64,000 bases of DNA from Capsaspora owczarzaki ATCC 30864 (GCF_000151315.2 NW_011887295.1:1261607-1325606), one strand, 5' to 3'; positions 34,224 through 45,793 are shown, numbered from the stretch's first letter. Made by a program: numbers and translations. The notes: a model not told the origin generated them from the letters alone.

Positions 34224-36044
34224 ATGGTCAAAGCACAACCCGTCGTGGCTGCGAAGGGCATTCGCGTGCTGCTCTCCCGCATTGGAGGTGAGTCGTTTCC
34301 TCGGAAATCCGCCCGTCTGCAACGGAGGATGTCATCATGCAATGTAACGAGAAGCCGGAAGCCGGAAGACAGAGGAGCGAAGGAGGGCAACAGCGTTTGT
34401 TTGGATGTTCGCCAAGACATTTGTTGCCGTCTCGCTTTTTTCGCTTTTTTGCTGTGTTGCTCTTGTTCTGCGCGTCCCAACGAACGGAACACGCCGCAAA
34501 AACGACGACGATTTCCTGACAAGCAGACAAAGCATGAAAATGATCAAAGCGAAACAGAACAAGAATGAGCCTCAAAAGAAAAAGAACAAAAGAAAAAGAA
34601 AGAAAAAAATCCGAAATAAATCAAAGTTTCGATGACGCGAGCGTTTTGAGCGTTGTTCTATGACGTGAAAGATGGCTTCACCACACATGCTCTGACCTTT
34701 TGACCTTTGACAATTAAAATTGTTTATGTGTTTTTTGTGCAGCGCTCGCGGGCCCTGGCGCCAAGACGGCGTCGCAGTCGACGACCACGCGAACCTACGC
34801 GACAACAACGACAACCACCAGGGCCGCCCTGCAAATCCCGCCGACCTTCGACGCGACGACCAAGACCACGGGCGCGGGTGCTGCTGTGCTGCCGTACGCC
34901 AACATCCCCGTGTCGCCGGCGTACGCAGCGACGCGCTCGGGCAACAACAGCGTCTCCATCCAGGCGGCGCACGGCCCGTCCCCGCTCGTCCACCCCGCCG
35001 TGATTGAGCTCGGCAGCCATCACCATGCGCGGCTCTTCCACTCGTCTGCGTCCCAGGCATCCCGCTCAGCGGCCTACCGACGCCTCCACGGCGAGCACTC
35101 TGAGCCGGTCGCCGTCGCCATGCCCATCAATGGCGCGTTCCAGTTTGGCGAGATGGTCCGCCGCGCGTTCGGCAACTCCGCCGGCTCGCTGGCAGCCACC
35201 CTCGGCGCTGTCGGCCTTGCTGTTTGTCTAGGTATGGGTGGTATTCTTTTGGTTGTTGGGGGAAGTTGGCTTGGGAGTTGGATCCGGTTCAATCCAAAAA
35301 TGGACGGTTGGCGTTCAAGTTCCTCGTCCCTCACCACCAGACCTTTTGCTTTTGTTGCTGGCTTGACATTTCTGTGCCAACTCGTCGTAGCGTTCAAGGA
35401 CGTGTTTGCGCACGATCGCGAATCGGCGGACACCGCCGACGCTCCTGCTCCCTCTCCCCACGTTGTCAACAAGCCCCTGGACCCCGCCGCTAACGTGCGC
35501 TTCCTGGAGGCCCACAACGACGCCCTTGTCGACCACAACGTCAAGCTCATGAGCACCCAGGCCGACATGGCTGCCAAGCTTGAGTCATCTGAGTCTGCCA
35601 TCGCTCGTCTTCACGAAGAGGTGCGTTTGTTGCTGTTTTCTTCTTGACTTGCGGATGTCTTTCATTGCCTTTTCTCACCTCTCGTTTCTTCATTCATGCG
35701 TTTTCTTTTTTTGTTTCTGCTTTCTGTAGATGGAGGCAGTTCGAAACCAGCTCGCTTTAGAGCAACAGCGCTTTGCGCTTGAGACGCAACGACAACAACA
35801 CGAGTTTGAAGTGGCGATGCAACAACATCAACACCAAGTCAGGCGTTTAGAAGACCAGCAAGTCATGCTGGAAGGTGAAATCATGTGTATCGCGTGCAAC
35901 GATCAGCCAAGGAACGTCACCTACGGCTCGTGTCGGCATCATGTGGTTTGCACCGACTGTGACACTAAAATTCTGCGAAACGGCAATGCGTGCCCGGTAT
36001 GCCGCGCCGCGATCACTCAGCGTGTTCAGCATTTTGTTACGTGA
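34224..36044 (+). CDS. Mitochondrial-type membrane protein with coiled coil and RING finger
   Basis: Four exons (34224-34287, 34743-35231, 35391-35620, 35730-36044) give 365 aa. The N-terminal half is basic and Ser/Thr-rich, with presequence-like stretches (MVKAQPVVAAKGIRVLLSRI; ARLFHSSASQASRSAAYRRL). A hydrophobic segment follows (SLAATLGAVGLAVCL). Exons 3-4 encode a coiled coil (about 200-315). The C-terminus is a C3HC4 RING: CIACNDQPRNVTYGSCRHHV, then VCTDC and CPVCRA, close to the end as in MUL1-type ligases. It is a likely E3 ubiquitin ligase on an organelle membrane; substrate unknown. The 159-nt intron 35232-35390 is a multiple of three without a stop. If retained it adds 53 residues and enlarges the hydrophobic segment. 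Confidence 0.75.
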
Positions 36045-36081
36045 TTGCACTCTCACGCAAAGAGGCGCTTTGGCATTGTCG

Positions 36082-36087
36082 AATAAA
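36082..36087 (+). terminator. Poly(A) signal of the RING gene
   Basis: AATAAA lies 38 bp after the RING stop codon. The expected cleavage site (about 36100-36115) falls inside the 92-bp gap to the convergent nexin gene. Confidence 0.6.
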
Positions 36088-36130
36088 ACCATTTCCCAAA
36101 GCGAATCGGTCTCACCACTGTCATCCTTTG

Positions 36131-36136
36131 TTTATT
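36131..36136 (-). terminator. Poly(A) signal overlapping the nexin stop codon
   Basis: On the minus strand the nexin ends TCA TAA ATAAAC. The AATAAA hexamer starts on the last base of the stop codon (36136). The 3' UTR would be only about 15-25 nt. Confidence 0.6.
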
Positions 36137-39100
36137 TATGAATCAAGAAGACCGTCAGCGATTGTGCGAATGGTGGTCCAAGACGCGCTCAGCTGAAACG
36201 ACAAAACCAACGGCAAGCATGTGAGTCAGCGACTTTGCCGAATTTTCTACAAAAAACGAAAAAAAAAACCAAAAAAACGCAAACAAATTCACAGCGCACT
36301 GTACCTCTTGATTTCCAACCACCTGGGACGATGCTAGTAACTGAATTGCTTGAGGCACATGTGCGAGATAGATATGCAATAGCCGTGCCTCCAGCGCGAC
36401 ACACTGCCGCGCAAACACTGATCGAGGGTCTTTTCCGAAAATGCTAACTCCGGCATCAATGTCACCACTTGCGGCCAAGGACGTGTGTGGATTCGAAGCA
36501 GTGGGAGCGAGAGTCTGTGAGGCAGGGCAAGTGTACGGTCAGTAACGAAGGAATGAAGCATTCTACAAACAAGCAAACAAACAAACAAACGAAAAAAAAA
36601 AACATCGCGGCCAAACCTCCAGCCCATCGTCCTTCTTGGAGACGGCACCCTTGAGCGTGCGCATACTGTTCTTCAAAAAGGAAGACGCGCGCACAAGATG
36701 TTGATCTTGACTGCCTTTCCCGGCCCTGTCTGTAACTCGATGATACAGATCCTGTTCGATTTGCTCGTTCAGTGAGTTGTTGGTCGATTTCACGAGATGA
36801 AAGATTGGATGGACACAAAAAAACGATATACTCCAAACCTTAAAGCTGGAAATGACGTCGAGCATGTAGTTCAGGTGATCAGACACGGATTCCTCTTCGA
36901 TGTCGGCCTGCAGTGGCGCAAGGGGAGAAGTCAATGAAACGTCACGAACGACCATGTGCCCAAAAGCAAAGGACGTACTTTAGAAGCAGCTGTTTGGGCG
37001 ACGCGTCCGAAGGATTGGCCAAGCTGCACGAATGATTTCGCAAGCAGCTCGCAATGCGCACATGCAGGATCCCAAGTATGGGTGAGAGGTGATTCACTGT
37101 TGTTGTTGTGCAAACACCAAAAGGCCGCATGCATATCCGGCATTGAGTCAAATGAAACGCATTTGAGTGAGAAGAAGCAAGGCGCGAAAATACGTACCCG
37201 AACTCGGCTGCAAGTCGGTGCATATCTGCCTCCAATTCTACAAGAAGGAGTTCCAGCGCATAAAGCAGCAAGTCAGTTAAGCGGCATGACATAAATGGTG
37301 CCAAAACCAATCAATGGAACGAGTCGCATACCTCGCGACCGCAAAATCATTCTGTCGCAGACTTGCACAAGCAACTCAAACCCATCATACAGTCTTCGTG
37401 TCTACATGAGCAAAGGAGAGTTTGATCCAAGAATTGGTGGTGAGATCACTCGGTGGTGCTGTTGATTGGGGGGGGGAAGGGACACGATGCAAGATTGAAG
37501 AAACACAAACCTTCTCTCCAAGATCAACAATCTGCTCGGGCGTCAGACTGGGTCCCTCTGGAAGAATAATTGCCGGTTCTTCTTTGACATCCTTGAAAAA
37601 GAGCTTGAACTTTGCCAAAAAATCCTGCACAGCACGAAAGTTAGCAGCAACAAAAACAAAACGTCGCAATCTCGTGCATCTCAATCACTGCAGTTACAGG
37701 AGAGGTGTCGGAAAGGAAAAACTGCAAAGCATCGTCATCTTTTAGCACGGGATGCCGGCCCACAAAGTTCAGCAGCCGTCTGAGGGAAATTTGACGGGAT
37801 TCCAAAAATCGATCGTCGTGCTCTGCATGACCAGAAAAACAAATGAGTTGTTGTTGTTGTTGTTGTTGCTCCACCAAACAAGGACACAAACAAAAAAAAG
37901 TAAGAGGAGTCTCTCACCTCCTATCTTGCCCTTCTTCGGGAGCTGCGGCAGTATGCGGAAAGGATACCTCCGAACCAAGTAATCGTCGAGAGCCTCGAAA
38001 TCAGTGTATCGCCGAATGACTTTCAGGCCACGGGACTTGGAAATGACCGTGTACGTGTTATGTTTGAAGATCAGACCGGATTTCTCGCGAACTAATGCGA
38101 GCTCGATCGATTCCCACTGCAGAATGTGGCTAAAGCTGCTGTTGTATCGACGGGCCACCTCGCGCGCCCGATGAATGCGCTGCGTTTGATCTCCGGGCGT
38201 CGTCGATATGCTTGTTGTAGGAGATGGAATGGAGGTTGCTGCCGCGGAGGGAAGCGATTCTTTCGAGGCAGTCGGTGAAGATGAAGCCGCCATTCCGCCG
38301 CTCGTCGACTTGCTGCGTGGAGGGCGTTTTGGAGTGCTGCCCCCTTGACCGGCATCCGAAACGGCGTCGCTGGGGTTGGACCCAGCCGCACCCGGCCCGC
38401 TTGCAGACGGCGAAGAATCGAATGGAAACACTTCGTCAAGAGCAGTCTCGGCAATCCATTCTGGCAAGATGGAAAAGCTCGTGATGCCGCTGGTGTTCCA
38501 TTCTGCCTGGCGTCGCAGAGACTGCAACTCGAGGAACAAGTCGTTGACATCTCGGAGCTGCGGAATCGGGAGCTCTGGCAAAAATCAAAGTCAATGTTCC
38601 CAAAAAAAAAAAAATCCAAGTCACTCCAGCGATCAGTCCAAAGCATTCAGTCCAAACCCCTACCTCTTAGTTTGGCGAGCTCTGCTTCGCTAACAGGATA
38701 GCCTCGCTGGACCAATGCAACGAGAGCGAGTGCTGCGAACAATCCATCGCGTGCCAGGCATCCATTTTGGGCTTCGTCCACGACGTTCCAGACCTGCGAA
38801 ACCAGCAACAGTCGTCCCGAATGGGAGACGAGCAAGTTGAGTTGAAACCACAATACAAGCCAATCCAATGCATGGATGTTTTGAATTGGGTCGGGACAAT
38901 GGAGCCAAGTGGCTTTGGGTGCTGCGAGATTGAATGCTGAGCAACAATTCGACCTCAAACGACCACACTCACATCGGCGAGCACAGTCCGCGGCAGTCCT
39001 GAGCGTGACAAGATGCAGTGAACAGCATCGCTTGAGACGAGAGCGCTCGACGTGGCGACGCGGCTGGACGGTGCCGATGCATGATAGGATTCTGGTGACC

Positions 39101-39351
39101 CGGCCACCGCAGCCTGGTACAGCTGGATGTACAGCGGCGGCTGCTGTTGCACTTTGAGATTTACAGAATCAAGACATCAGGGGGGCAATACAAGTAGGAA
39201 ATCGGGTTTGCAAAGTGAGCGCGGCGAGGGCAAAAACAAGTGCTGCGAGATTGAAATTGCGGATCAAAGTTACAGGTTAACGCGAGCGACAAGAGCGGCA
39301 TTGAATAAAGAGGAATGACTGACAATACTTCGACTGGTATGGATGATCCAT
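36136..39351 (-). CDS. SNX8/Mvp1-type sorting nexin (EH-like, PX, BAR)
   Basis: Thirteen exons (39324-39351, 38973-39151, 38664-38793, 37918-38574, 37698-37822, 37511-37624, 37332-37401, 37198-37237, 36979-37096, 36839-36907, 36617-36751, 36305-36514, 36136-36192) give 643 aa. Residues ~12-110 are EH-like (SRSGLPRTVLADVWNVVDEA, then GLFAALALVALVQRGYPVSE), as in fungal Mvp1. A Ser/Pro linker is followed by a PX domain (about 255-370: GLKVIRRYTDFEALDDYLVR, RYPFRILPQLPKKG) that should bind PI3P. The rest is a BAR domain aligning with SNX8 (RRLYDGFELLVQVCDRMILR; FKDLYHRV; ARLLHIYLAHVPQAIQLLAS). The role is endosome-to-Golgi sorting and tubulation. The 28-nt first exon is the least certain part. 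Confidence 0.85.
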
Positions 39352-39561
39352 GAGAATGTAGTTTGTTAGTGGTTTTACTGTTGATACAATGATTTTGGTA
39401 CAACAAAAAATAAAGCGCTGCTTGCTTTTTCGGCTTCACCAAAACGAGAAACGAGACGGTTCTGCTTGGTGCCTAGAAAAGGGGCTGTGCTCAATAAATA
39501 CATGCATCAGGCTACCGACCAGCGACAGCCGATTGCCATCGTGAACGGCCGGCTTGTTCTG

Positions 39562-42500
39562 CTAGAGTCGCTTGCCATGCCGTGTCTCGGACCAGTCACT
39601 GAAACGACTTCCCGATTCAGAGAAATCCGACATTGGCATTGCATCGCCTGCGTAATAGTTGGTGCCGGTCGTTCTAGGGGAAGGTACAACTGCAAAAATG
39701 AGTGCAATGAAAAAAGGCAGTCAGCAATCAAACAATACGAATCCCTCTCACATGAAATCTTTGGGCGCTGTGCGCTTCTTGGGTGGATTCGACACGCTAG
39801 GAATGGTTGATGCAAAAGGGTGCATGGTGGAATGAGGCATAGGGGCCGCAGTAATGACGGAAATTGATCTAGCAGTGGTCGACTGCGACTTGCCAGAGCT
39901 GGACTTGCCAGAGCTGGACTTGCCAGCGCTCGACTTGCCAGCGCTCGACTTGCGTGTCTGGTTCCCACCAGATCCTTTGGCACGACGAGACCCGCGTCCA
40001 CGTCTGCCCCTGCGCCCTGAGAACGAACGCCTGGATGCGCTGGACGATTCAGATGATCCTGCAGCGCTGTCGATGGATGCACGAGAGCGTTTGGTTTTCG
40101 TGCCACGAGCGGCTTTGGGAAGGAATTGTGCGCGATAATCAAATCCGGATGAGGCCGAGCCGAGTGGCTGGAAGTTGGCCAAAGGACTGCTGCGACCACC
40201 TTCGTCCGAGTCGTCATCATTCAGATCAACATCGTCGTCCTCATCCTCATCCTCATCCTCCTCCTCGTCGTCATCGTCGAATTCCTCAAGGTCGTCGACA
40301 TCATCCGCAGCACCCGCCATCATGCTGTCACCCGCAAACATGTCTGCTGCGCTGCCGGGCTGGTCTTCCTCGTCTGCGTGAATGTCATTCGCAAAACGGT
40401 TGCTGCCGCGGCTGGACGATCGCTTGCCAAAATCATCACGCGCAAACGTGTTCGAGGCACTTCTTGGTTGTTTTGACGTGTGAGCGGAATCGGTCGAGTC
40501 CCTCATGCCGCCGCGCGCAGATGAGAACTTTCGTTGGTTGTCGCTCTCGTTGTCATCGTTATCGGACAAAATTTCCATAACAACTGGCTTGGCTGAGGAA
40601 TGTAAAGGTGCAGCGCGTTTGGACAAGGGGTGGTGTTGGAATCCAGAAGATGCCTCTGAAGCGTGGCTTTCTCGGGAACGAGAATGCCTCGCGGCGGAGC
40701 TGCTGGCATCTTCAGCGTCGAGTCTCGGAGCTGGTGCCGATGAATACGAATCAGCAATGAGAGATGCATCAACATCCGCGTCTCCGACACAGGCACTCGC
40801 ATGAGCCTCGATGAGATTTGCAGGAAACGAATGGCTGCAAATCGGACAGGCAATCTCGCTCACTTCTGGCGACATGACCAATGGTGGACTGACGGAGGAC
40901 TGAGCAGGAGCTTCAGTGTCGTCGTCGTCCTGGAATGGAACAGCCTGACACTTTTCCGTGTGCTTGTCGAGACGAGCGAGTGCAATTCTGCGATTGCAGA
41001 ACGGACACTCGGCAGAGTCGGCTGGCGAGCGATGTGTGCTCCGGGATGCCTCAATGGCTCGGGTGCAGGCAGCCTCGTGTGCATCATACTCTGCCAGAGG
41101 TACGCAAACTTGGCAAGCCGAGCAGGTCTTGTCCAATATCTGCAAGAATGCACAACCAAGAGAAAAATGAGCTTTCATCGTAATCGACCTTTTGAGCCAT
41201 TTGGCTTTGAAGCGCAATACACGAACGATGTACAAACCTGATTCGCTGGCCGATACACAGGGTAGTCCTCGTCATCGGAGACGATGGCTCGGGCACGCTT
41301 GGCCGGTCGGCTCACAGCAGGAATGGAAAGTTGCGTGACGCGCGTTGCCTCATCCTGACCAGCGTCGCTGTCTGAATCTGGAGAAGTAGAGCCAGTCTCG
41401 AGCGGCCGTTTTGAACGAGGGGGTGACGGCGAGGGCAACTTTGCCGGGCTCGGTGTTGCGGCAGCGAGTGTAAGAGTTTCCGAAGTTCCGCTGGACGTTG
41501 TGTTTGCACCATTCGTACCATCATGAAGCGAGGTAAGATTCGTCGTTCGTTGGTCAAAGGACGGATGAAACACCACAGACGAGCTTGGTTTGACAGGCGA
41601 GGGCTTTGCAGAGCTTCGGAGTGGCGACAAGGCTGCAGTAAAGTCCACCACACTCGATGCACCCAGCTGTTCGTTCAGCGCCGAGACTCGAATATGGTGC
41701 CACAGTGCAGACCACAGACTTGAAATCAACTGAGACTGGGAAGGGACCCTCCACACGGGGATTGAAGGCGGAATTGGCCGACGAAGCTGAGGAAGATCAG
41801 GAAACTCGCAGGGCACGCCCAAGTCTTCGGGAGCGTGAGCAGCCCCACCGGCCATTGATGCAGCTGCCGGTGGGGATGGAGGATTGAATGACGGGCGAGA
41901 GCTCGACTTGGCAAAATACGCGTCAAGAGGACCAGACACGCGAGACGGCTTGTCGCTTTCGGAAGATTGGGTGTTGGCTGAATAGACGGCGGTGCGCCGA
42001 GATACAAGGGACTCTGGTCGTGGTGGTGTGCTTGTGGCAGCGGGTTGTTGAGCCTGCTTGACAAACAGTACCGTTGGCAGCTCATCATCATCGGCCTCCT
42101 CGCTGTCTGGTTGAACTCTGAACTGGCGCGGGAGTGGACGATTCCCAGGAACCCGCAACTCGTCGGCATTGTCATTAGCACCAAATCGATCCACTGACAC
42201 GGGGTTTTCAGTGAGGAGGCCCGAGTGCGCAGCGTTTTGGCGCAAATCGTCGTCCAAACGCAAGGAGAATGAATTGGCGGGAGTCGAGCGCGGCGAATTG
42301 GCAACATCGGCAGTGCCTCGGTCTCCTTCGCTGTGATATCCTTGCATTTCCGTCATGGTGTTCGTCATTAAGATGCTTGTGTCTGCTTCTTGGGCTGGCG
42401 GATTGTCCCGCGCAAGACGAAGGCTTCGCTTGCTTGCACTTGCGCCGCTGCTCCGACTCGAGCTGAACGACGACGACAGCGACGACGACGACGCCGCCGG

Positions 42501-42908
42501 CGAGGACAAGCCAGGGTCCTCGTTGAGGCTTGTTTGGCTTGCTCCACTTGGTATGCTTGTGCTGCGGCGACCAGTGGCAGCAGTAGCAGCAGCAGCAGCA
42601 GTCTCGCTTTGGCTTTGAGCAGCATCGTCGTCGTCGTCGTCGTCGTCTTGAACGGTCCATTGCTTGGACTTGGCCAATGTTAATCGAGAGGCGGCAACAG
42701 CAGCAGATGCAGCAGCTTGCTTGGGGTTTGACTGCGACTTGGCTGAAGCGAGATTGGCGCGCGCGATCGCAGCGAGTCCAGCGCGGGAACGAGCATCCCG
42801 ACGATGACCATCATCAGCACCACCACCACCAATACTGCTGCTGCTGTTGCTATTATCATCGTCACTGTCGTCATAACGGTCGTCGGGAGGACGATAGCGA
42901 CCAGCCAT
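39562..42908 (-). CDS. Acidic/Ser-rich protein with three C2HC (UBZ4-like) zinc fingers
   Basis: Three exons (41238-42908, 39752-41139, 39562-39673) give 1056 aa. The N-terminal ~550 residues are Ser/Asp-rich, with one compact hydrophobic stretch (IPVWRVPSQSQLISSLWSAL). Starting at about residue 563 are three fingers with identical spacing C-x2-C-x11-H-x3-C: CSACQVCVPLAEYDAHEAAC, CPFCNRRIALARLDKHTEKC and CPICSHSFPANLIEAHASAC. This is the Rad18-type UBZ4 pattern, which binds ubiquitin in DNA-damage proteins. The C-terminus has an Asp/Glu run, an Arg/Gly-rich segment and SSAGK-type repeats. I do not recognise an orthologue; a nuclear DNA-repair or chromatin role is an inference. The last exon rests on a CCCCTAG acceptor and phase agreement. 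Confidence 0.7.
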
Positions 42909-43258
42909 GGTGCAAAGGGCCAAAAAAAAAAAAAGGCGGGAAATCTGGCAAAATGGAACGAGCTGACTGACTTGAGACTGACACTGAGATGAATATAAGG
43001 AGTGGACCATGACAGAAGGAGCAGTGCGTTGCCTCAAAGTGAGTTGGCCAACCCAACGAGCGTTACTGTTCATCATTGATCGTCGAATTGGATTTTGGCT
43101 CTTCTTGTCTGGTCGCTCTCTCAGACAAACTTTGTCTACAATACGCAGGCATTGTTATTTTGATCCTGTTTGTCGTACATTTGTTTGTCCGATTGGCTCA
43201 GAAATCTGTTTCCCGCCAAAAACAGCTCCAGCTCACTCTTCTCCCGGGCCGAGCAATC
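42909..43258. other. Divergent promoter region, UBZ4-like / SRR1 genes
   Basis: A 350-bp gap between two outward start codons, so probably a shared promoter region. It has a short A run (42930-42942). No other feature is seen. Confidence 0.5.
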
Positions 43259-44803
43259 ATGGCCAACAACAACCCACCGTCATCGCCATCACCGTCATCA
43301 CCTCTCAGGCATGTCGACATCATGCAGGCGGACGGATTCACGCTGGCGAGTGGCAAGCGACGAACGGCTCGAGCGCAACCAGCCAATCCCGGCACCCACT
43401 CCCACTCGAGCCCCGGCGCCGCAGGACCAGCACGGGCACAACAGGCATCGCCAAGTGTCTCGGGCAGTGGCGCGGGTGGGTCGGGCTCAGAATCACCGCC
43501 ATCGAGCCTCGTGGTCGCGCGTGTCATTGAAGCCAGGTACGAGTCAGATCACATTGTCACTATTGCCATGCGTAGCACACAAGTACATGGAATACGAGAT
43601 TGCATGTGCTACGGAGGATGAAGTGGAGTTTTGGTACAGTAAGCAGACCCCCATTGGAACAATCAGACTCACATTCACTACTTGCTGGCACTCAGGAAAC
43701 AACTCGAGCAGTCTGACTTTCTCGAAGAAATACAGCGAGGTACGTAGGGTTGGTTTTTAGTTCAGCGAAGGGGGTTGCGGTGGCTGATGGACTTGCTAGA
43801 ATCGAGGCTAAAGTACCATTCGTTTTCGGATCAGATTGCTTTCCACAGGACGCGCAAGGAACGATCCGCGAGATTGTGTGCTATGGTATAGGTAGTCTGA
43901 GCGATAGCGTGCTGGCTCGCTATCAGTTTGCGCTCTGCCTAGCACTTCAAGAGCATCTGAAGGTTGGTTTTGAGCTTCAGATTGCACAAAAGTGTTGAAT
44001 CTCAAAGCCAAATCTCACCTGTGTCGTCGAACACACTGCAGATCCCTGGCCAAGTGCATGTATTTGACCCAGTATTCACGGTACAGGATATTGCAGCTGT
44101 GCAACAGCTCGGTGGAGCCATCATTTCAGAGAACGAGGTGAGCGATTCTTTGCGCGTTTCAGCGTACTTTACGAGAGAGCGGCTGACTGACGCCGCTTTT
44201 GTCCGTTCCATGGTTGGCCAATGTGGTCGCTGCAGGAGGCAAAACGAAAAGCATCGGTGCCCACCTTGTTCTACATGCCTCACTGCGGAGGCCGGTTGTA
44301 CAATAATTTGCTCTGGGCCAACTGGTCTCCTGCCGCGCTTGCCCGCGTTCTCATTCTCGGCAATCCGCTATCCCGATATGCTGAACGGTTGGGCTATATG
44401 CGCATGTGTGTGTGGGGGGGTGTGGCAAAGGAGGTGGAAAAAAAACTCACGGTGAATGTGTTTTGTGCAGCATGTCGAACGCGTCGTTCCAAACCGCTCT
44501 TCCATACATTGCGCAGGTAAAGTTCACGCGTCAGCTGCGTTTGCATGTGAATGCGACCTGCCAGCGACCGACACGCTTGTTCCAATTTTGCTGCAGGTGC
44601 TTCCCGCCGTGCGTGAAACCCCTTTGCCGTCGTTCCGGGTGCGAAATGACGTCTTTAACGATACCAGTGTTGTGAAATTCAACGTATCTGCCCTACAGGC
44701 ACTACCTGAAGCGCAATGGAGCTCGGCACCCGAGCCCGTGTACGACGTTGCCGATGTCGAGTTCATTTCGGCAGCCACGGTGCCCTCGCTCGTCGCTCCT
44801 TGA
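43259..44803 (+). CDS. SRR1-like protein
   Basis: Seven exons (43259-43536, 43696-43739, 43859-43962, 44042-44137, 44236-44387, 44471-44516, 44597-44803) give 308 aa. The first ~90 residues are Ser/Pro/Gly-rich. The SRR1 domain follows: RKQLEQSDFLEEIQR, then REIVCYGIGSLSDSVLARYQ, VHVFDPVFTVQDIAAVQQLG, PTLFYMPHCGGRLYNNLLWA and VFNDTSVVKFN. SRR1 proteins are linked to circadian and light responses in plants, to haem and proliferation phenotypes in animals, and to berberine sensitivity (BER1) in yeast. The biochemical activity is not known. The acceptor of exon 3 (CGCAAG at 43858) was chosen because the better-looking CCACAG 11 nt upstream breaks the frame. That boundary needs RNA evidence. Confidence 0.85.
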
Positions 44804-44920
44804 TTTCTATGCTACTTCATTCCTCTCATATCTATGCACAATCATCGTGTGTACCGTATTTGCCTAATATTCAAATTCGTACATGACGATTCAATCTCAG
44901 TCTTTTCCTCGCATTTTTCA

Positions 44921-45648
44921 ATGAGCGACACACAAGTGATTATCGAGTGCCCCAGCTGCCACGCGAACGTGACTGCAGTGAAGGACCATGTTGCCGAGTT
45001 CAAGGGCAAGCGTCGGATCATTGGCTTCCGACGCGGCCAAGTGCATTGCAAATGGTACATACAAAACCAACTTTGGCAATGCAATGGATTCGTTGGGTCA
45101 CCCCTTGCGGTCCCGGAAGAGAGAGATCCGGCGTAATCAGCCCACGGCCTCGAGTCCAGGCCGCATCTTTGCTCGCTCGTCAGTTTGCCAGAGCGAGGTT
45201 GTGGGCAGTGGTGGCGGTGGTAGACTCGAAGCGGGGGGGTCAGGGTGCTTGTCTACAATCCTGCTTTCGTTCAATTCTCGGCCTTCCAAGTCAGTCGTCG
45301 TCAACCCTCCCTCTCTCTCTCTATTTCCTGTTCTGATGAAGGGCAGTGAAATACGAACGACGAGTGATTGCGCGTGGAAAAGCAACAAGTGCAGTCGTGC
45401 AGTCCGACTTCATTCATCCATTCAGTGTTATGGTTTTCATTCTGAATTCACTCAAAAAAAAAAAGCCTCAGAATCTGAGATTTGTCACAAGACTCGAATC
45501 ACCCTCTTATTCAGAAATCATACCATTGTTCATTATCAACTCGTTATCTCTCACTTTTTGGCTGCGAAATCAACTCCGATCTGCTGCAAACAGGTGCCAA
45601 CACAAGTTCTACCCCGGCAATAGCATTCTGATTTGCTCCATTTCCTGA
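44921..45648 (+). CDS. 62-aa zinc-ribbon protein
   Basis: Two exons (44921-45054 and 45594-45648, phase 2) give 62 aa. Exon 1 encodes MSDTQVIIECPSCHANVTAV and a basic stretch (FKGKRRIIGFRRGQVHCK). The splice junction creates the second cysteine pair, giving CPSC...CKWC, a four-cysteine zinc ribbon, then HKFYPGNSILICSIS and the stop. An AATAAA lies about 90 bp after the stop. The family is not recognised. The product is small and basic and could bind RNA or a protein partner. Without splicing, exon 1 would lack the second zinc knuckle, which supports the predicted intron. Confidence 0.6.
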
Positions 45649-45739
45649 GACGGAGAAACGGTGTTGTTATTGCCTCTGAATGTCGCTGCCATATTGCACA
45701 AAGCGAGTGACTGTTGGCATTCGTGGAGCAAAAGCATTC

Positions 45740-45745
45740 AATAAA
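45740..45745 (+). terminator. Poly(A) signal of the zinc-ribbon gene
   Basis: AATAAA lies about 92 bp after the stop at 45648 and faces the convergent CCDC43 signal 40 bp away. Confidence 0.55.
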
Positions 45746-45787
45746 AATACGAAAACTTCACTCGGCATGAATCAACTCGGAAAGCTC

Positions 45788-45793
45788 TTTTAT
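45788..45793 (-). terminator. Poly(A) signal of the CCDC43 gene
   Basis: Minus-strand AATAAA lies 50 bp after the CCDC43 stop (45843). With the plus-strand signal at 45740 it packs two convergent 3' ends into under 200 bp. Confidence 0.55.

Noticed and set aside
43565-43695. Extra exon in the SRR1 gene reading KYMEYEIACATEDEVEF
   Set aside because: Its phases do not fit both neighbours, whereas skipping it joins exon 1 to the RKQLEQSDFLEEIQR exon in frame.
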